Below, one piece after another: positions 44,871 to 54,609 of a stretch of DNA of 64,000 nucleotides. The notes beneath the pieces were generated by a model. That model had not been told where the DNA came from. It saw only the letters and a list, made by a program, of their open reading frames with translations, and made no database searches. Each line of letters starts with the position of its first letter. The first letter of the stretch is position 1. The stretch is taken from positions 2,247,501-2,311,500 of the forward strand of contig CP060221.1 of the NCBI GenBank assembly GCA_023898405.1, in the 5' to 3' direction. A program made the translations under genes and the position numbers. The DNA is from Myxococcales bacterium (GTDB lineage: Bacteria; Myxococcota; UBA727; JABDBI01).

Positions 44871-46992
44871 TTCGTCCAATAGGTTGAACTTTGAATTCAG
44901 GGCTGAGCTCCTGAAAACTTATAACGGCAACCTCAAAAAACTCAAGTTCAATTAATTTTCTTACGAAACGGCGAATATCTTGTGAGGTGAGAATTACAGG
45001 CCGACTTGCCTGGGGGGGAAGCTTGTTGAGCTCTTGACGCAGAGCATTGAGAATTTCTTGTGCTACTTCAGGGTCAAGAGCAAGAAAAGAATTTTGATTG
45101 TTTTGTTCGATATTGGAACGGATCATATCTTCGATTTCTGGATCGAGTAAAAATACTAAAAGAGTGTCAAGTCCTTGGCCAAAGCGGTAGCACAGGTATC
45201 TTCCTAATGCACATCGTACATATTCCGTAAGCAAGACAGTATTTTGCTCTTGAGGGCCATATTCAGCAAGAGTCTGAAGAATGGTTTTAATATCTTTGAT
45301 GGAAACTTCTTCGCTCAGCAAGCGTTTGAGTATGTCAGTAAGTTGAGTGAGACTTATGGCTTTAGGTACCACTTCTTTTACCAGGGCTGGGCACTGATTT
45401 TCCAGGCGATCGAGCATGTTTTGTACTTCGTGGAGTGTGATAAAGTCCTTAGCATTTCTGCGCAGTAGAGAAGATAGGTGAAGCAAAATACGGCTGGGCG
45501 CATCCCACACCATGAATCCTTTTTCTTCAAGCATATCCTTATAGTCGATTGGTACTAGTGATGCCGCGACATCTGTACAAGGGTTAGTGCTTATTTCGAC
45601 GTTATCGATATTGAGCTCTCTTAGTTCAGGTGGAAGTGCTGAAACCAGACAGTGGTTTGGGTGAACGTTTCCTTGGCAGATAGGAACTTCATTAAGCAGT
45701 AATGTGTAGTGAGAAGCTAAAAGTTCTTGTTGTGTAGAGGCTCTTACTCTAATGCCGGGAAAATCTATACCAAGTTCTATTTCTAAAGACTCTCGCAGCA
45801 AAGGAATGAGCTCGCTGATAAAATTGCTTTTATCATCAACCAATGGCACCAAATTATTGGCAACTTCTATGCAAATAGGTAAGACACCACTCGATTTTTC
45901 ATGTTGTGGTAAGTTTTCAAAATTTTGTTCGTCTTCAAAAATAGCATTTCTGCCCGAGGTATCCTGCTTAGTATTGTTGTGTCTGTAAGTTGTATAAGCC
46001 ACAGAGAATACGAGCAAAGCTAAAATAATAAATGGGATTGGTGGCAAACCAGGCAGTAATGCTAAAAAAGCGATAAAGATCCCTGCTAATAAAAATGCTT
46101 TGGGATGACTGAACAATTGGGAGGCAAGATTGGATGCTAAATTGTGCCCCGAAGTATCGGAATCTACACGCGTTACAATGAGTCCCGCACACACAGACAT
46201 GAGAAGGCTTGGAATTATGCTTACGAGTCCGTCACCAACCGATAGAATGGCGAAAGTGGCGAGAGCTTCATCAAGTTCCATACCGTGTTCGAGTTTTCCT
46301 ATGATAATGCCAGCGATAATATTGATGCAAAAAATTATGATACCCGCAATAACATCGCCTTTAACAAATTTCATGGCGCCATCCATGGCGCCAAAGAGCT
46401 GACTTTCCCTACTTAAGTCCTCTCGTTTTTGACGAGCTTGGTCCATATCGATGATACCTGCTCTTAGATCAGCATCGATGCTCATCTGTTTGCCCGGCAT
46501 AGCATCAAGCGTAAAGCGGGCAGCAACTTCAGCAACTCTCTCTGATCCTTTAGCAACAACAAGCATGTTGATGAGCATAAGAATCAAGAAAATAACAATG
46601 CCAACAACGAGATTGCCTCCCACTACACTATTGCCAAATGCAAACACCATTTCTCCCGCATCAGCATTAAGCAAAATAAGCCTCGAGGTGGCGACGTTGA
46701 GACCGAGCCGAAACAAAGTTGCTATAAGGAGAATGGTTGGAAAGGATGAAAGCTTGAGAGAGCTTGGAATGTAGATTGAGAGCAGTAATATAATTAAAGA
46801 AGCAGAGATGTTAGCTGAAATAAAGATATCAATAAGAAAAGTCGGAATGGGTAAGATTAATAGCGCCACCATTAAAATAACGGTAAATGCCAAAAATACA
46901 TCAGGATGTTGCGCTACGTTTAGTCCATAAAATTTTCCCCGTTTGGTATGGGATGCTAAAGCCATAGTGCACATTTCCCCGTTGCTGACCAT
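44779..46992 (-). CDS. sctV: Type III export gate protein (SctV/FlhA family)
   Basis: The 737-residue protein has about eight N-terminal membrane helices (residues 28-340) and a large cytoplasmic domain that forms the export-gate ring. Family motifs include FRLGLNVATSRLIL, VVAKGSERVAEVAARFTLDAMPGKQMSIDADLRAG and SVGDGLVSIIPSLL. GAMDGAMKFVKGD matches virulence-type SctV better than flagellar FlhA, which usually reads GASKFVRGD. SctV moves unfolded substrates through the type III apparatus. No other type III or flagellar gene is nearby. The methionine at residue 10 has GGGGA about ten bases upstream and could be the true start. The 3' end overlaps ribF by 92 bases. Confidence 0.85.
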   Translation of the reverse strand: MVSNGEMCTMALASHTKRGKFYGLNVAQHPDVFLAFTVILMVALLILPIPTFLIDIFISANISASLIILLLSIYIPSSLKLSSFPTILLIATLFRLGLNVATSRLILLNADAGEMVFAFGNSVVGGNLVVGIVIFLILMLINMLVVAKGSERVAEVAARFTLDAMPGKQMSIDADLRAGIIDMDQARQKREDLSRESQLFGAMDGAMKFVKGDVIAGIIIFCINIIAGIIIGKLEHGMELDEALATFAILSVGDGLVSIIPSLLMSVCAGLIVTRVDSDTSGHNLASNLASQLFSHPKAFLLAGIFIAFLALLPGLPPIPFIILALLVFSVAYTTYRHNNTKQDTSGRNAIFEDEQNFENLPQHEKSSGVLPICIEVANNLVPLVDDKSNFISELIPLLRESLEIELGIDFPGIRVRASTQQELLASHYTLLLNEVPICQGNVHPNHCLVSALPPELRELNIDNVEISTNPCTDVAASLVPIDYKDMLEEKGFMVWDAPSRILLHLSSLLRRNAKDFITLHEVQNMLDRLENQCPALVKEVVPKAISLTQLTDILKRLLSEEVSIKDIKTILQTLAEYGPQEQNTVLLTEYVRCALGRYLCYRFGQGLDTLLVFLLDPEIEDMIRSNIEQNNQNSFLALDPEVAQEILNALRQELNKLPPQASRPVILTSQDIRRFVRKLIELEFFEVAVISFQELSPEFKVQPIGRISVNNQSDVDEEEIIDEPLESPFVLAPAMP

Positions 46993-47141
46993 TCAAGAAA
47001 GCAAACCGTTTATTCTTCAATATTATGTCTAAAAATTTTGAGAATATTGAGAATGGGTGGAGTTTATGCCCCTGATTGCTCTTTTGTTACTAAAAGCCTA
47101 TGGAGTCCAGGGAATTCGGTGCGATAGGGGATGTAGAGCAA

Positions 47142-47882
47142 ATGAGTAAGGGTATTCGGCAACAAAGTAAATTTCATAGAGTGTTGTTAAAAATTTCGGG
47201 TGAAGCACTGCAGGGTGACCAGGGCTATGGCATTGATCCCAAGGTTATAACCACCTTATCCAAAGAGATCAAAGATGTGCTTTTGCTCGATGTAGAGTTA
47301 GCTATCGTTATTGGCGGGGGCAATATTTTTAGGGGAGTTGCTGCAAGTACTCAGGGAATGGATAGAGCAACGGCTGATTATATGGGGATGTTGGCAACGG
47401 TTTTAAATGCATTAGCTTTGCAGGATGCTTTGGAACGCATCGATGTTAATACCAGAGTGATGTCTGCCATTGCCATGCAAGAGTTAGCGGAACCCTACAT
47501 CAAACGCCGTGCTACGAGACATTTGGAAAAAGGCCGGGTGGTAATATTTGCGGCTGGTACAGGCAATCCATTTTTTACTACCGACACTGCAGCGAGCTTG
47601 AGAGCGGTAGAAATCCAAGCAGATGCAATTTTCAAAGCGACACGAGTAGATGGAGTTTATGACCGCGATCCTGCGAAAGATGCAAATGCTAAGCGTTTTG
47701 ATGAGCTGAGCTATATTGAAGTACTTAATCGAGGACTTAAAGTAATGGACTCCACAGCCATTTCCTTGTGTATGGACAATGAGATGAACATCTATGTGTT
47801 TAATATGACTAAGCCCGGTAATATAAAGCGGATTTTACTGGGAGAAAAAATTGGGACTTTGGTGAGTGCCAAAAATTCTTAA
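47142..47882 (+). CDS. pyrH: UMP kinase
   Basis: The frame opens at ATG 47100, but ATG 47142 has GGGG about 11 bases upstream and starts nearer the conserved RVLLKISGEALQG; this gives 246 residues, the usual size. IGGGNIFRG, DYMGMLATVLNALALQDAL and GTGNPFFTTDTAA confirm bacterial PyrH. It phosphorylates UMP to UDP. It is followed 13 bases later by frr, the common pyrH-frr arrangement, though rpsB and tsf are not upstream here. Confidence 0.95.
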   Translation: MSKGIRQQSKFHRVLLKISGEALQGDQGYGIDPKVITTLSKEIKDVLLLDVELAIVIGGGNIFRGVAASTQGMDRATADYMGMLATVLNALALQDALERIDVNTRVMSAIAMQELAEPYIKRRATRHLEKGRVVIFAAGTGNPFFTTDTAASLRAVEIQADAIFKATRVDGVYDRDPAKDANAKRFDELSYIEVLNRGLKVMDSTAISLCMDNEMNIYVFNMTKPGNIKRILLGEKIGTLVSAKNS

Positions 47883-47895
47883 GAGAGGTGAACTT

Positions 47896-48453
47896 ATGAT
47901 TGATGATATTACACTTGACATGAAGCAAAACGTAGAAAAAACTACTGAAGCTCTCAAGAAACAGTTGGCTTCCATACGTACAGGGCGCGCGCACACAAGC
48001 TTGATCGACTCTGTAAAAATTGACTATTACGGAAGCCCAACCCCAATCGCTCAGGTAGCTAATATTACTACACCTGATGCGCGTTCATTGGCAATTAAGC
48101 CATGGGAAAAGGGACTGCAAAAACAGATCGAAAAGGCAATTCTTGAGGCAAACCTGGGGCTTACAGCGATAACAGACGGTGATATGGTTCGTGTGCCGGT
48201 ACCGGCCTTGACTGAAGAGAGGCGTAAAGAATTTTGCAAGCAAGCCAAAAACCGCGGAGAAGAAGCCAAGCTTGCCATTCGTAATGCGCGGCGCGACGCT
48301 AATGATATGCTCAAGTCTGCTGTCAAGGGAAGCGACATTACTGAAGATGAAGAAAAACGTGGACTTAAGATGGTGCAGGATATTACTGATGCAGCTGTCA
48401 CTGCAGTGGATGAGCTCTGCTCTAAAAAAGAAGCGGAGATTATGACAGTCTAA
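47896..48453 (+). CDS. frr: Ribosome recycling factor
   Basis: The frame runs from 47866, but GAGAGGTG is placed for ATG 47896, giving 185 residues, the standard RRF size. The motifs LASIRTGRAH, LDSVK-like IDSVKIDYYG, ARSLAIKPW and the C-terminal EERRKE...KNRGEEAKLAIRNARRDAN are typical. RRF releases ribosomes after termination together with EF-G. It is the second gene of the pyrH-frr unit and ends at a strong terminator. Confidence 0.97.
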   Translation: MIDDITLDMKQNVEKTTEALKKQLASIRTGRAHTSLIDSVKIDYYGSPTPIAQVANITTPDARSLAIKPWEKGLQKQIEKAILEANLGLTAITDGDMVRVPVPALTEERRKEFCKQAKNRGEEAKLAIRNARRDANDMLKSAVKGSDITEDEEKRGLKMVQDITDAAVTAVDELCSKKEAEIMTV

Positions 48454-48533
48454 AATTTTAAAACTATCTCCAATATGAATGTATGGGTGCGTCGGATGTA
48501 TCCAGTAGATTTATAGTGTATTTGGAAAAACCC

Positions 48534-48560
48534 CCGAAGCTTTTTGCTTCGGTTTTTTTT
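48534..48560 (+). terminator. Intrinsic terminator of pyrH-frr
   Basis: CCGAAGC (48534-48540) pairs perfectly with GCTTCGG (48546-48552) across a T5 loop, followed by T8. Confidence 0.93.
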
Positions 48561-48721
48561 ATTCTCAAACAAAAAGTTTATTATTTGTATCTTAAATTTG
48601 ATCATTTAGTGCGAAAATGTAATCAAGTAAATAAGTATTCCAATGTGCGCAAAATAAATATTTTTTTTGTTTTTTGTGTGCATAACTAGGTAATAAGATT
48701 AATCTAAGGAGTACAATAATT

Positions 48722-49324
48722 ATGAAATTAGCTTTGAATGGTGTTTTCGCAGCAATGACTGTTGCATTATTAGGATTTTTGGGTGGTTGTGGACCACAAA
48801 ACCTCAATGATGCTGATTACTTGGCGCAAATGAGTGAAGCAGGTTTGGACCAAAATGGCGTTATGTCAAAAAATGATGAATCCAATTCCGATGAGAGCAG
48901 CAGCGAAGCTCCTATGATGGCTGATGCTACTCCTGTTGTGAAATTGCCACCTCGATATGTGCATGTTCCATCTATTGTTGAAAGACAACCAACTGTAGTA
49001 ACTACTTCAGATGAAGACAGAGAATATGTACGTGATATCTATCACAACAGAACAAAGCATATTATGGAACCTTCACGTCACATACATACAATCAATAAAA
49101 AATTGACTAACCGTCACTTGTATCACACTAAAGTTGTGCATCATCCAACCAACTGCAATCAAGTACGTTACACAGGAAGCGTGAAAAATGTACAAGAGAT
49201 GTTGCCTGATACTGAAGTAACAACTCCAGTAAGAAATGCTTGCCCAGGTGTATGCCCAGGTCGTGGTTTTGGTTATTACCCACGATTTTATGGTCGTTTT
49301 CACCGTGGCCTTTGGTTGCGATAA
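48722..49324 (+). CDS. Small lipoprotein, unknown
   Basis: The 200-residue product has a textbook lipobox (FLGGC, C23) after a hydrophobic signal. The mature part starts acidic and Ser-rich, then becomes basic with many His, Tyr and Asn (NRHLYHTKVVHHPTNC). It ends with CPGVCPGRGFGYYPRFYGRF, a Gly/Tyr/Phe/Arg-rich tail. His and Cys clusters could bind metal, but that is a guess. AAGGAG precedes the ATG. It has its own terminator and sits between frr and the USP lipoprotein gene. No family is recognised. Confidence 0.7.
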   Translation: MKLALNGVFAAMTVALLGFLGGCGPQNLNDADYLAQMSEAGLDQNGVMSKNDESNSDESSSEAPMMADATPVVKLPPRYVHVPSIVERQPTVVTTSDEDREYVRDIYHNRTKHIMEPSRHIHTINKKLTNRHLYHTKVVHHPTNCNQVRYTGSVKNVQEMLPDTEVTTPVRNACPGVCPGRGFGYYPRFYGRFHRGLWLR

Positions 49325-49346
49325 TTTCTGAATTAAGCAGCTAAAT

Positions 49347-49378
49347 AAACCCCCTTAAACGGGGGTTTTATTTTTTGC
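49347..49378 (+). terminator. Intrinsic terminator after the small lipoprotein gene
   Basis: AAACCCCC (49347-49354) pairs with GGGGGTTT (49361-49368), followed by a T-rich tract. Confidence 0.9.
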
Positions 49379-49429
49379 TCGTTTTATTAGAATACAATTT
49401 ATTTAAATTTCCAGTTTCCAGAGGTTTTT

Positions 49430-50563
49430 GTGACATCCTTATTTAAACTGCTGTTGGTCACTAGTTTATTTCACATGTCTTGTTCTGATGGAGCTCGTAC
49501 AGTCAATGACCGCAATCCTGAGAAACAGACTCAAAGCTCACAAAATAATATTCATGATAAAAAATTGTCATCATTAGAAAAGAAAAAAATAAACCATAAT
49601 AAGCTGCCGCAAGAAGAGGTCTCTCTGACTCCACTACCCACGTGTGGACTTCGCAATCTTGGTAATACCTGCTTTGCTAACGCCTCGCTTAATCTTTTAT
49701 TTTCATCTTCTACTTTTCAAAAAACGCTCAAGAGCGAGCTTGTAAAAGAGGAGAGGGAGCCAGGCGATCAATTTGCTGCTCGCAAACAATTGCAAGAAGC
49801 AGCCCGAGCTCTTAACAAAGCTCGCCAAGAAAAAAAAGAGGCTCTACATGACGAGCTGAGTGAATTTTTTGACGTATATGAACGTACAAGAAAACTAATC
49901 AAGGGCTCAGAATTAGTGGGAAGTGTTGATAAAGTCAGAAGAGATCAGGCAGATACCAATGAATTTATTACAGATATTTTTGATTTTTTGCCTATAGAGC
50001 CTCTGCTAACCTTTGCTTATAATGAGTTTATAGATAAAAGCGTTAAATTTTTTTCCACGCAGCCACTGCAAAAGCTTGAGCTTCCTCTCTCCGGAAAGCC
50101 TGACAATATCCAAAGCCTGATCAATAAGATGTTTTTGCCTGCTCCTATGGTTGGGAATAATCAGGTAGAAAATTCCAAAGGTGTGCAGATGGATTCCATT
50201 CGTTACGAAGCTATAGAAGATCCGCTTCCCCGCTCGCTATTTATTTCTTTAAAGAGATTTGCTTATGATGGAGCAGTAAAAAAATTATTTGATCGAATTA
50301 TTCCTGACAAAAACATAGAAATCAAAACCAAAAATCGTAAAGATATAAAGCAAGTCTCGACCCAGCAATATACTTTAAAAGGCATTGCCGTACATAGTGG
50401 AGCAACGATGCATAGTGGTCATTATTACGCCTATATCTATGATGGAACGAAAAACACTTGGATCCTATTTAATGACTCCTCGGTGAGCAGCGTAGATGAA
50501 AAAGCAGTGTTCAGTGATGCTACGGAAAATGCTTATGTCTATCTTTATGAAAAGAAGCAATAA
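49430..50563 (+). CDS. USP-type ubiquitin hydrolase (C19) lipoprotein
   Basis: The 377-residue product starts at GTG, five bases after GAGG. A signal segment ends in a possible lipobox (HMSC, C18). After a polar linker comes a whole ubiquitin-specific-protease domain. The Cys box is CGLRNLGNTCFANASLNLL with nucleophile C81. The His box is AVHSGATMHSGHYYAYI with H331, and FNDSSV supplies N348/D349. PRSLFISLKRF matches the region before the His box. USPs cut ubiquitin from proteins and are a eukaryotic family, in bacteria seen mostly in host-associated lineages. The middle (fingers) region is short and no CxxC zinc pairs are seen. Delivery to a host is inferred, not shown. Confidence 0.9.
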   Translation: MTSLFKLLLVTSLFHMSCSDGARTVNDRNPEKQTQSSQNNIHDKKLSSLEKKKINHNKLPQEEVSLTPLPTCGLRNLGNTCFANASLNLLFSSSTFQKTLKSELVKEEREPGDQFAARKQLQEAARALNKARQEKKEALHDELSEFFDVYERTRKLIKGSELVGSVDKVRRDQADTNEFITDIFDFLPIEPLLTFAYNEFIDKSVKFFSTQPLQKLELPLSGKPDNIQSLINKMFLPAPMVGNNQVENSKGVQMDSIRYEAIEDPLPRSLFISLKRFAYDGAVKKLFDRIIPDKNIEIKTKNRKDIKQVSTQQYTLKGIAVHSGATMHSGHYYAYIYDGTKNTWILFNDSSVSSVDEKAVFSDATENAYVYLYEKKQ

Positions 50564-50587
50564 AAAATGCTGCTCTGTTGGCAGCAT
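50561..50587. terminator. Bidirectional terminator between the USP gene and clpB
   Basis: ATGCTGC (50567-50573) pairs perfectly with GCAGCAT (50581-50587). On the minus strand it is followed at once by a T-run, ending clpB transcripts. The plus-strand T6 is ten bases away. Confidence 0.75.
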
Positions 50588-50609
50588 CAAAAGATTTTTT
50601 AAAGTTTGA

Positions 50610-53177
50610 TTAAGCTTTGCTTATAGAGAATTCTTGATTGTTAACATCTACTTTGAGTGTATCGCCAGCGGAAAATTTTTTCTCAAGCAAGGCTTTGGCG
50701 ATTTTGTCGATTACCTCCCTCTGTAGAGTCCGCTCTAATGGTCGAGCTCCGTAGGCTTTGTCGTAACCGCGATGAGCCAGTTCCTTTTTAGCACTCTCAG
50801 AAATAAGCAGTGCCAGATCTTGGCGTTTGAGTCTGACAGTCAGCTTTTGCATCATGATATCGATGATGCCCAAGAGATCTTGTTCGCTTAAGCCTGAAAA
50901 TAAAATCAGATCATCAACACGGTTTAAAAATTCAGGGCGAAAATGTTGTTTTACCATGGCAAGCACTTGTTTTTGAGCATTATCGCTCACACCATCTTGC
51001 AAAAATTCGCTACCGATGTTTGATGTCATAAGAATAATGGTGTGACGAAAATCTACCGTGCGGCCTTGTCCATCGGTGAGACGTCCATCATCAAGCACTT
51101 GCAAAAGAATGTTAAATACTTCTGGGTGTGCTTTTTCCATTTCATCGAGCAATAAAATCGAGTATGGACGGCGTCTGATAGGCTCAGTCAGCTGTCCACC
51201 TTCTTCATAACCAACATAACCTGGAGGGGCTCCTATCAAGCGTGATACGCTGTGGCGCTCCATATACTCCGACATATCGATGCGGATCATGGCTTTGGCA
51301 TCGTCAAACAAGAATTCAGCGAGCACTTTGGCAAGCTCAGTTTTACCAACACCGGTAGGGCCCAAAAATAAAAATGAACCGATAGGTTTTCGCTCATCGC
51401 TTAATCCAGCACGATTGCGCCGTATGGCTTGGCATACAGCTGTGATGGCATTTTCTTGCGAGACAATGCGCTTTTTGAGTTCATCCTCCATATGTAATAA
51501 ACGATCAGATTCTGATTGCAGCATTTTTTGTACAGGAATGCCTGTCCACCGACTCACTACTTGAGCGATCTCATCCTCAGACACAACCTCTTTCAAAAAG
51601 CTGCTCTTTTTTTGTACGGCTTCAAGCTCTTTAGTTTTTTCATCGATTTCCTTTTGGACTTGAAAAAGATCTCCGTACTGCAAACGGGCTGCCTGTTCAA
51701 AATCTCCCGCTCTTTGTGTCACTTCAATTTCATGTCGAAGTTTTTCGCTTTTTTCTTTTGCTTTACGTATGGATTCCAAGATAGATTTTTCGGCCTGATA
51801 TTTAGCTTCTATCACGCGAGCTTGCTCTTTGGTTTCTGCTAGATTTTTCTCAATGTCTTTAAGGCGGCTCTGACTTTTTTCATCTTTTTCTTTGCTTAGG
51901 GCCTGTCTTGCAACTTCGAGTCTAGTTATTTGTCGGTTCAGTTCATCAAGTTCTACTGGTAGTGATTCGATTTGCATCTTGAGGGCGCTTGCTGCTTCGT
52001 CCATAAGATCGATGGCTTTATCAGGCAGTTGTCGGTGCGTGATGTAGCGATTACTTAGAGTCACCGCTGCAACAATGGCAGCATCACTGATTCTGATACC
52101 ATGATGAACTTCATAGCGCTCTTTAAGGCCACGCAGAATAGCAATGGCATCTTCCTCGCTCGGTTGCTCAATTTGCACAGGCTGAAAACGTCTTTCTAAA
52201 GCAGCGTCTTTTTCAATGTACTTGCGGTATTCATCGAGCGTGGTAGCGCCGATACAACGCAATTCTCCGCGGGCGAGGGCGGGTTTGAGCATGTTGCTTG
52301 CATCCATGGCGCCATCAGCACCACCAGCACCAACAAGCGTATGAAGCTCATCGATAAATAAAATGATTCTTCCGCTTTCTTTCTCGATTCCCTTGAGCAC
52401 TGAGCGCAGCCGATCTTCAAACTCGCCGCGATACTTCGATCCTGCAAGCAATGAAGCAAGATCAAGGGCTAATAATTTTTTATTACGCATGCTGTCTGGC
52501 ACATCGCCCTTGACAATACGCAGGGCAATTCCTTCAGCTATGGCGGTTTTACCTACGCCTGGCTCTCCAATCAAAACTGGGTTGTTCTTGGTGCGGCGGC
52601 TGAGCACCTGAATGGTGCGTCGTATTTCTTCATCTCTCCCAATTACAGGATCAAGTTTTCCTTCCTGAGCATCTTTGGTGATATCTCGTGTGTATTTTTC
52701 TAATGCGCCAACTTTGGATTCTGGATTTTGATCCTGCACTTGAGACCCCTTTCTTATTTGTTTAATTGTTTCCGTAATTTGCTCTGTGCTCAAGCCTGCC
52801 GATTCGATAAGGGAGGCTAGCAAAGAGGTTTCACAAAGCCCCAAAAAGAATGTATCGGTTGATAGAAATTCGTCTTTAAAAGTTTTTTGATGATATTGGG
52901 CCTTCCTCATGGCTTCATTGATCGAAGGAGAAAAGGATACCGAATTACTGCCGCTTACTTTTGGGCTTTTCTCAACTTCCCGGTTTACTGCTTCGGCAAA
53001 TGATTGGCCTTCCTTTCCTAAATGAATGATGATAGCGCCAACAAGACCTCCATTTTGTTCAATTAGAACTTTGGCCATGAGCAGCGGATTAATCTCAGCA
53101 AGATTCTTATCCAGGCATAATTGATTGGCATCGTTAAAAGCTGAAATGAGTTTTTCGGTAAAATTATTTGAATTCAT
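50610..53177 (-). CDS. clpB: ATP-dependent disaggregase ClpB
   Basis: The 855-residue protein has the full ClpB layout: N-domain (to about 150), AAA1 with Walker A GEPGVGKT (about 203-210), a long coiled-coil M-domain (about 400-530, LNRQITRLEVARQAL...), and AAA2 with GPTGVGKT (about 606) and the C-terminal sensor GYDKAYGARPLERTLQ. With DnaK it rescues aggregated proteins. The substrate pore motif KYRGEFEDR (AAA1) is intact. A TTGTCA-16-TATGCT promoter-like pair is upstream, and no clear heat-shock consensus or CIRCE was found. Confidence 0.97.
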   Translation of the reverse strand: MNSNNFTEKLISAFNDANQLCLDKNLAEINPLLMAKVLIEQNGGLVGAIIIHLGKEGQSFAEAVNREVEKSPKVSGSNSVSFSPSINEAMRKAQYHQKTFKDEFLSTDTFFLGLCETSLLASLIESAGLSTEQITETIKQIRKGSQVQDQNPESKVGALEKYTRDITKDAQEGKLDPVIGRDEEIRRTIQVLSRRTKNNPVLIGEPGVGKTAIAEGIALRIVKGDVPDSMRNKKLLALDLASLLAGSKYRGEFEDRLRSVLKGIEKESGRIILFIDELHTLVGAGGADGAMDASNMLKPALARGELRCIGATTLDEYRKYIEKDAALERRFQPVQIEQPSEEDAIAILRGLKERYEVHHGIRISDAAIVAAVTLSNRYITHRQLPDKAIDLMDEAASALKMQIESLPVELDELNRQITRLEVARQALSKEKDEKSQSRLKDIEKNLAETKEQARVIEAKYQAEKSILESIRKAKEKSEKLRHEIEVTQRAGDFEQAARLQYGDLFQVQKEIDEKTKELEAVQKKSSFLKEVVSEDEIAQVVSRWTGIPVQKMLQSESDRLLHMEDELKKRIVSQENAITAVCQAIRRNRAGLSDERKPIGSFLFLGPTGVGKTELAKVLAEFLFDDAKAMIRIDMSEYMERHSVSRLIGAPPGYVGYEEGGQLTEPIRRRPYSILLLDEMEKAHPEVFNILLQVLDDGRLTDGQGRTVDFRHTIILMTSNIGSEFLQDGVSDNAQKQVLAMVKQHFRPEFLNRVDDLILFSGLSEQDLLGIIDIMMQKLTVRLKRQDLALLISESAKKELAHRGYDKAYGARPLERTLQREVIDKIAKALLEKKFSAGDTLKVDVNNQEFSISKA

Positions 53178-53216
53178 CAGCTACCCCACGGCAAAAAGAA
53201 TGACGCTTACGGCCTT

Positions 53217-53244
53217 AGCATAGACAGTGCTTGAATGCTGACAA
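53217..53244 (-). promoter_or_regulatory. Candidate clpB promoter
   Basis: On the minus strand TTGTCA (53244-53239) is followed after 16 bases by TATGCT (53222-53217), about 40 bases before the clpB ATG. Confidence 0.4.
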
Positions 53245-53336
53245 GGCTGAATTAAATATGATGAGTTATTAGGTCGACAATTTAAGAATTTATTTATAAA
53301 TGATTAAGAAATGCTAGAAAAAATGAGGTGTAGCAC

Positions 53337-54479
53337 ATGGTTAGTTTTGATCTCACAAGTGAACAACAGCAACTTAAAGCCCTCGCTCATGATTTTTCCC
53401 TAAAAGAAATTAGGCCTATTGCATCTCATCACGATGAAACGGGTGAATGGCCAGAAAAACTCCTTAAAAAAGCTTTTGAAATAGGCCTGATCAATTGTCA
53501 TATTCCAGAAAAATTTGGAGGCCAAGGCCTTTCCACCTTTGATGCATGTTTGATTGATGAAGAGCTTGGCTACGGTTGTACCGGTATTACAACTGCGTTG
53601 ACGGCAAACTCTCTGGCGCAGATGCCTGTTATTATTGCAGGAACTGATGAGCAAAAAAAGGAGTGGCTTGCGCCCTTTGCCAAGGAACATGCCATTTGCT
53701 CTTATGCAGTTACCGAGCCTGCTGCAGGCTCAGATGTTGCTAATATTGCAACGACTGCGGTCAAAAAAGGTGACAGCTATATTTTGAATGGCCAAAAAGT
53801 ATGGATTACCGGAGCCGGTCATGCAAAATGGTTTTTTGTTCTTGCAACTACCGATAAAGAAAAACGCCACAAGGGTAAAACCGCTTTTATTGTGCCAGCC
53901 GATGCGTCAGGTGTTGTTGTTGGCAAAAAAGAAAACAATATGGGGCAGCGTGCTTCTGATACACGAAGTGTGACATTTGAAGAAGTAGAAGTTTCGGCAA
54001 AAAATAGGCTTGGTAATGAGGGCGATGGTTTTTTAATAGCTATGGGAGCTTTTGACTACACAAGGCCTTTAGTGTCTGCTGGAGCAGTAGGCCTTGCTCG
54101 GGCAGCAATGGAGCATTCTATCTCTTACGCTAAAGAACGGCGCGCATTTGGTATACCCATTTGGCAGCACGAAGGCGTTGGTTTTATGCTAGCTGACATG
54201 GCAACAGAAATTGAGGCTGCAAAGTATTTGGTGTGGCGAAGTGCCTGTGAGATCGATAAGGGGCAGCGCAATACAATTTTTGCAGCACACGCAAAGCGTT
54301 TTGCGGCTGATACAGCAATGAAAACGTGTATCAATGCAGTACAAGTGTACGGTGGTAATGGTTTTAATAAAGAATATCCTGTGGAAAAACTTATGCGCGA
54401 TGCTAAGATATTTCAAATTTACGAAGGAACAAGCGAAATACAAAGAGTAATTATTACTCGAGAAATAATGAGTAAATAA
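53337..54479 (+). CDS. Acyl-CoA dehydrogenase (short/medium-chain type)
   Basis: The 380-residue flavoenzyme matches acyl-CoA dehydrogenases along its length: AVTEPAAGSDVA, GQKVWITGAGHA, RAFGIPIWQHEGV and QVYGGNGFNKEYPVEKLMRDAK. The active-site Glu is in QIYEGTSEIQR. It introduces the 2,3 double bond into acyl-CoAs in beta-oxidation or branched-chain acid breakdown. The latter would follow from the BCKDH encoded in the same window, but chain specificity cannot be read from sequence alone. GAGGTG precedes the ATG. Confidence 0.93.
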   Translation: MVSFDLTSEQQQLKALAHDFSLKEIRPIASHHDETGEWPEKLLKKAFEIGLINCHIPEKFGGQGLSTFDACLIDEELGYGCTGITTALTANSLAQMPVIIAGTDEQKKEWLAPFAKEHAICSYAVTEPAAGSDVANIATTAVKKGDSYILNGQKVWITGAGHAKWFFVLATTDKEKRHKGKTAFIVPADASGVVVGKKENNMGQRASDTRSVTFEEVEVSAKNRLGNEGDGFLIAMGAFDYTRPLVSAGAVGLARAAMEHSISYAKERRAFGIPIWQHEGVGFMLADMATEIEAAKYLVWRSACEIDKGQRNTIFAAHAKRFAADTAMKTCINAVQVYGGNGFNKEYPVEKLMRDAKIFQIYEGTSEIQRVIITREIMSK

Positions 54480-54609
54480 GTAACTGTTAAATCACTAAAA
54501 GTAGGCAGCTGCATAGTGCATGCTGTCTGTTGCTTTTTTTGGGGCTTTTCGTATAAGCCAAATCGTTATAGTATCCTATTCAAATTTTTTAAGCCAGAGC
54601 GGAGGTATT

